The notes below the pieces were generated by a model. The model was not told the origin of the DNA and did not search any database. It was given only the letters and a program-made list of their open reading frames with translations. A program made the position numbers and the translations under genes. Below are positions 61,987 to 64,000 of a DNA stretch of 64,000 nt, in pieces. Source of the DNA: QQVM01 sp035341855. Its GTDB lineage: Bacteria > Bacteroidota > Bacteroidia > AKYH767-A > 2013-40CM-41-45. Each line of letters starts with the position of its first letter. The stretch's first letter is position 1. The stretch spans positions 1 to 64,000 of the forward strand of contig DAOQWA010000014.1 in NCBI GenBank assembly GCA_035341855.1. Direction: 5' to 3'.

Positions 61987-62679
61987 ATGAAAACAGGTGT
62001 AGTAGTATTCCCGGGCTCCAATTGTGATGAAGACATGATTTATGTCTTAAAAACAAATATGCGACAGAATGTGGTTCGGCTTTGGCATAAGGACCATGAT
62101 CTGCAAGGTTGTGATTTAATCATCCTGCCGGGAGGGTTTTCTTATGGCGATTATCTCAGGTCTGGTGCGATCGCACGCTTCTCTCCAATTATGAAGGAAG
62201 TTATTGAATTTGCCGATAAAGGCGGGTTTGTATTTGGTGTCTGTAATGGGTTTCAAATCTTATGTGAAGCAGGCTTATTGCCCGGTGCACTATTGCACAA
62301 TCCGGACCATCAGTTCCTGTGCAGTAATGTTTACATACGTGCTGAACATCAGAATTCTTTGATAACTTCCTTGATCGAACCGAATAGAGTATTGAAGATA
62401 CCAATCGCTCACGGTGAAGGAAGGTATTTTGCCGATGATGACACTTTAAATTCAATGATTGCTAACAAGCAGGTTCTTTTCAAATATTGCGATGAATCAG
62501 GTAGTGTATCTGATGATTCCAATCCTAACGGCTCATTAAATAATATTGCAGGCATATCCAATGTAACCGGAAATGTATTTGGTATGATGCCTCATCCTGA
62601 GCGTGCTGCCGATCCAACTCTTGGAAACATTGATGGTTCAATTATATTCCAGTCTATTTTTGCGAAAGTTCAGGTATAA
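61987..62679 (+). CDS. purQ: Phosphoribosylformylglycinamidine synthase, glutaminase subunit
   Basis: PurQ supplies ammonia from glutamine to the PurL/PurS complex in step four of purine synthesis. The 230-residue protein is a class I glutamine amidotransferase with C86 in FGVCNGFQIL and H203 and E205 in MPHPERAAD as the triad. The conserved start is GVVVFPGSNCDEDM. Separate PurQ implies a three-part synthase (PurS, PurL, PurQ), or a long PurL elsewhere. A TACCTTTA box lies 5 nt before the ATG and would give a leaderless transcript. The gene is monocistronic, convergent with the next gene. Confidence 0.95.
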   Translation: MKTGVVVFPGSNCDEDMIYVLKTNMRQNVVRLWHKDHDLQGCDLIILPGGFSYGDYLRSGAIARFSPIMKEVIEFADKGGFVFGVCNGFQILCEAGLLPGALLHNPDHQFLCSNVYIRAEHQNSLITSLIEPNRVLKIPIAHGEGRYFADDDTLNSMIANKQVLFKYCDESGSVSDDSNPNGSLNNIAGISNVTGNVFGMMPHPERAADPTLGNIDGSIIFQSIFAKVQV

Positions 62680-62690
62680 TAGAACCGGCA

Positions 62691-62726
62691 AAAAAAAGCC
62701 CGGTTCAAAAGAACCGGGCTTTTTTA
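62691..62726. terminator. Bidirectional terminator between purQ and the right-edge gene
   Basis: AAAAGCCCGGTTC (62694-62706) and GAACCGGGCTTTT (62711-62723) form a perfect 13-bp stem with a 4-nt loop, with A and T runs outside. It serves both convergent genes. Confidence 0.87.
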
Positions 62727-62740
62727 TAAATATTCAATAC

Positions 62741-64000
62741 TTAGTTTCTAATAAGTCGCTGACTGCTTACCGTATCATCGGTCGTAATTTTCAATATATA
62801 TGATCCGGACGCTATATCAGAAACATGTACCGGAAAAGGCAAGCCTGAGTTAATATTTTGAAATTCCCTGTCAAGAATTATTTTTCCGTCAATGGAATAT
62901 AATTGGCAATTAACTTTCCTAGAGTTCTTTTCAAGAGTTATATAAAATAAATTATGAGCAGGATTTGGGAAAACTGTGAAGCTTGATGTGTTTTCAATTT
63001 GGTTAAGTCCAACACTAAACTGAACATTGATACAATCAGTAGCAGTACAATTGTTTACATCAGTAACCGTAACACAGTATGTATTCGTTGTGCTGACAGT
63101 CAATGTTTGTGTAGTATCTCCACCTGTCCAACTATATGTAGCAAATCCCGCACCCGGATCTAAGGTATAATTACTGCCTGAAACAAGGGTGGTGTCTGAT
63201 CCCAGGTTAATTGATATATTAGGATGTATTGTTGCCACAACAGGGATGTAGTTACTAGGACAAGCACCATTAGTAGCAATAACATAATAGGTTGTAGTGC
63301 CCGTGATAAATGGAGTGGTGAATGTTGTGCCGCTACCAAGTTGTGATCCACCTGAAGCAGTTGCGTACCATATAAGGATCTCATTTGATGAAGCTCCCAA
63401 TGTTACTGTTCCTGCGCCACAACGTTCTCCCGGTGTAACTGTCGGATCCGGTATCTGAGATGTTATCGATGCAGTGGCAGCAATTCTGTTACTTGGACAA
63501 ATGCCATTGGATGCTTCGGCATAGTAAGTTGTTGTACTTGTGAGTACAGGAGTGGTATATGAAGGACCGGTTCCTACTACATTACCACCAATTGCAGCAT
63601 CATACCAGGTGATAGGATCGGAAGCTGTAGCGTTCAAAATTATCGTACCACTATCACATCTTGAAGCGGAAGAGGTTACCGGGTTTGCGGAAGGAGTATT
63701 TATCGTTGCTGTTGCAGCGGTACGAATACTGGAACAGGCAACATTGAATGCCTCAGCGTAATAGATTGTTGTTGTGCTGATCGATGGTGTCGTGAAAGAA
63801 CTTCCGGTGAACAAGGGAGTCCCGCCGCTGGAAGCACTGAACCATCTAATTGGGTCTGCGGCCGAAGCTGTGAGAGTCACTGAGCCGGGACTACAGCGTT
63901 GTGCCGGTGTAGTTGTAGGAGCTGCAATTGGTGCGAGAACATTTGCAACAACAGGAACACGACTGCTCGGACAAGCAAAGCCTGCCTGAGCATAATATGT
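62741..64000 (-). CDS. T9SS-secreted protein with Ig-like repeats (5' end outside window)
   Basis: The frame is open from the right edge down to its stop at 62741. The GTG at 63880 is internal and not a start, since codons upstream of it continue the same repeat. At least four Ig-like units of about 80 residues are visible, each holding R-C-x2-G-(S/T)-(V/I)-x-L, then W(Y/F)-x-A-x2-G-G and T-T-x-Y-Y-A/V. This is the Ig_7 type common in Bacteroidota adhesins. A T9SS type A domain (FTVFPNPAHNLFY onward) closes it. Repeats of near-identical sequence invite recombination and length change. Confidence 0.86.
   Translation of the reverse strand, partial: TYYAQAGFACPSSRVPVVANVLAPIAAPTTTPAQRCSPGSVTLTASAADPIRWFSASSGGTPLFTGSSFTTPSISTTTIYYAEAFNVACSSIRTAATATINTPSANPVTSSASRCDSGTIILNATASDPITWYDAAIGGNVVGTGPSYTTPVLTSTTTYYAEASNGICPSNRIAATASITSQIPDPTVTPGERCGAGTVTLGASSNEILIWYATASGGSQLGSGTTFTTPFITGTTTYYVIATNGACPSNYIPVVATIHPNISINLGSDTTLVSGSNYTLDPGAGFATYSWTGGDTTQTLTVSTTNTYCVTVTDVNNCTATDCINVQFSVGLNQIENTSSFTVFPNPAHNLFYITLEKNSRKVNCQLYSIDGKIILDREFQNINSGLPFPVHVSDIASGSYILKITTDDTVSSQRLIRN

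Noticed and set aside
63878..63880. Internal GTG as the start of the right-edge gene
   Set aside because: The frame stays open to the window edge and continues the same Ig-like repeat, so the gene begins outside the window.

Overview
The window is a 64 kb piece of a chromosome from a Bacteroidota bacterium, probably a free-living, non-Bacteroides lineage near the Flavobacteriales, Chitinophagales or Sphingobacteriales. Three things point there. At least nine large secreted proteins end in a type IX secretion (T9SS) type A sorting domain, and a PorW/SprE-like T9SS lipoprotein is encoded at 45.3-47.9 kb. Several promoters match the phylum-specific pattern TTG/TTTG, 19-20 nt, TAnnTTTG. The atp operon holds atpBEFHAG without atpD and atpC. 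The DNA is AT-rich, and I see no phage, insertion sequence, CRISPR array or rRNA.

Layout. 0-3.8 kb: the end of an unknown gene, a tRNA-Ser(GGA) unit with its own promoter and terminator and a foldback element behind it, a CPBP membrane protease, dusB, a small membrane protein and a cupin. 3.8-16.5 kb: surface and secreted proteins (a propeller protein, a lysyl oxidase-like enzyme, a beta-helix protein, a repeat protein and a large BNR protein) with an ABC-F ATPase among them. 16.7-20.9 kb: a denitrification operon with an outer-membrane porin, a copper nitrite reductase fused to cytochrome c, a NirV-like protein and a Sco copper chaperone. 20.9-31.1 kb: a TlpA-like thioredoxin protein, an ALDH7-type dehydrogenase, a GT-C-like membrane protein, a T9SS protein, an unknown exported protein and rseP.

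31.3-35.4 kb: a tight five-gene operon of exported proteins: two helical-repeat lipoproteins, a DUF1501 alkaline-phosphatase-fold protein, a lipoprotein with a cytochrome-c-like CxxxxCH site, and a further lipoprotein. Two gene pairs overlap by 4 nt. This is the best candidate for an undescribed system. 35.6-41.1 kb: a T9SS protein, an unknown gene, and a secreted nuclease/phosphatase-fold protein with a dockerin-like tail. 41.4-47.9 kb: dxr, a GH3-family protein, an M23 peptidase and porW/sprE. 48.2-56.0 kb: bactofilin, atpZ, a small membrane protein, a dipeptide epimerase, then atpBEFHAG. Strong hairpins follow atpE and atpA and could set subunit ratios. 56.2-64 kb: marC, a 1064-residue T9SS protein, a thioredoxin-like ferredoxin pair, an ECF sigma factor, purQ, and a T9SS protein with Ig-like repeats that runs off the right edge.

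Together these genes describe a respiring Bacteroidota cell that probably can reduce nitrite and that invests heavily in T9SS surface proteins. All calls come from reading the sequence and from remembered family motifs. No database search was run.
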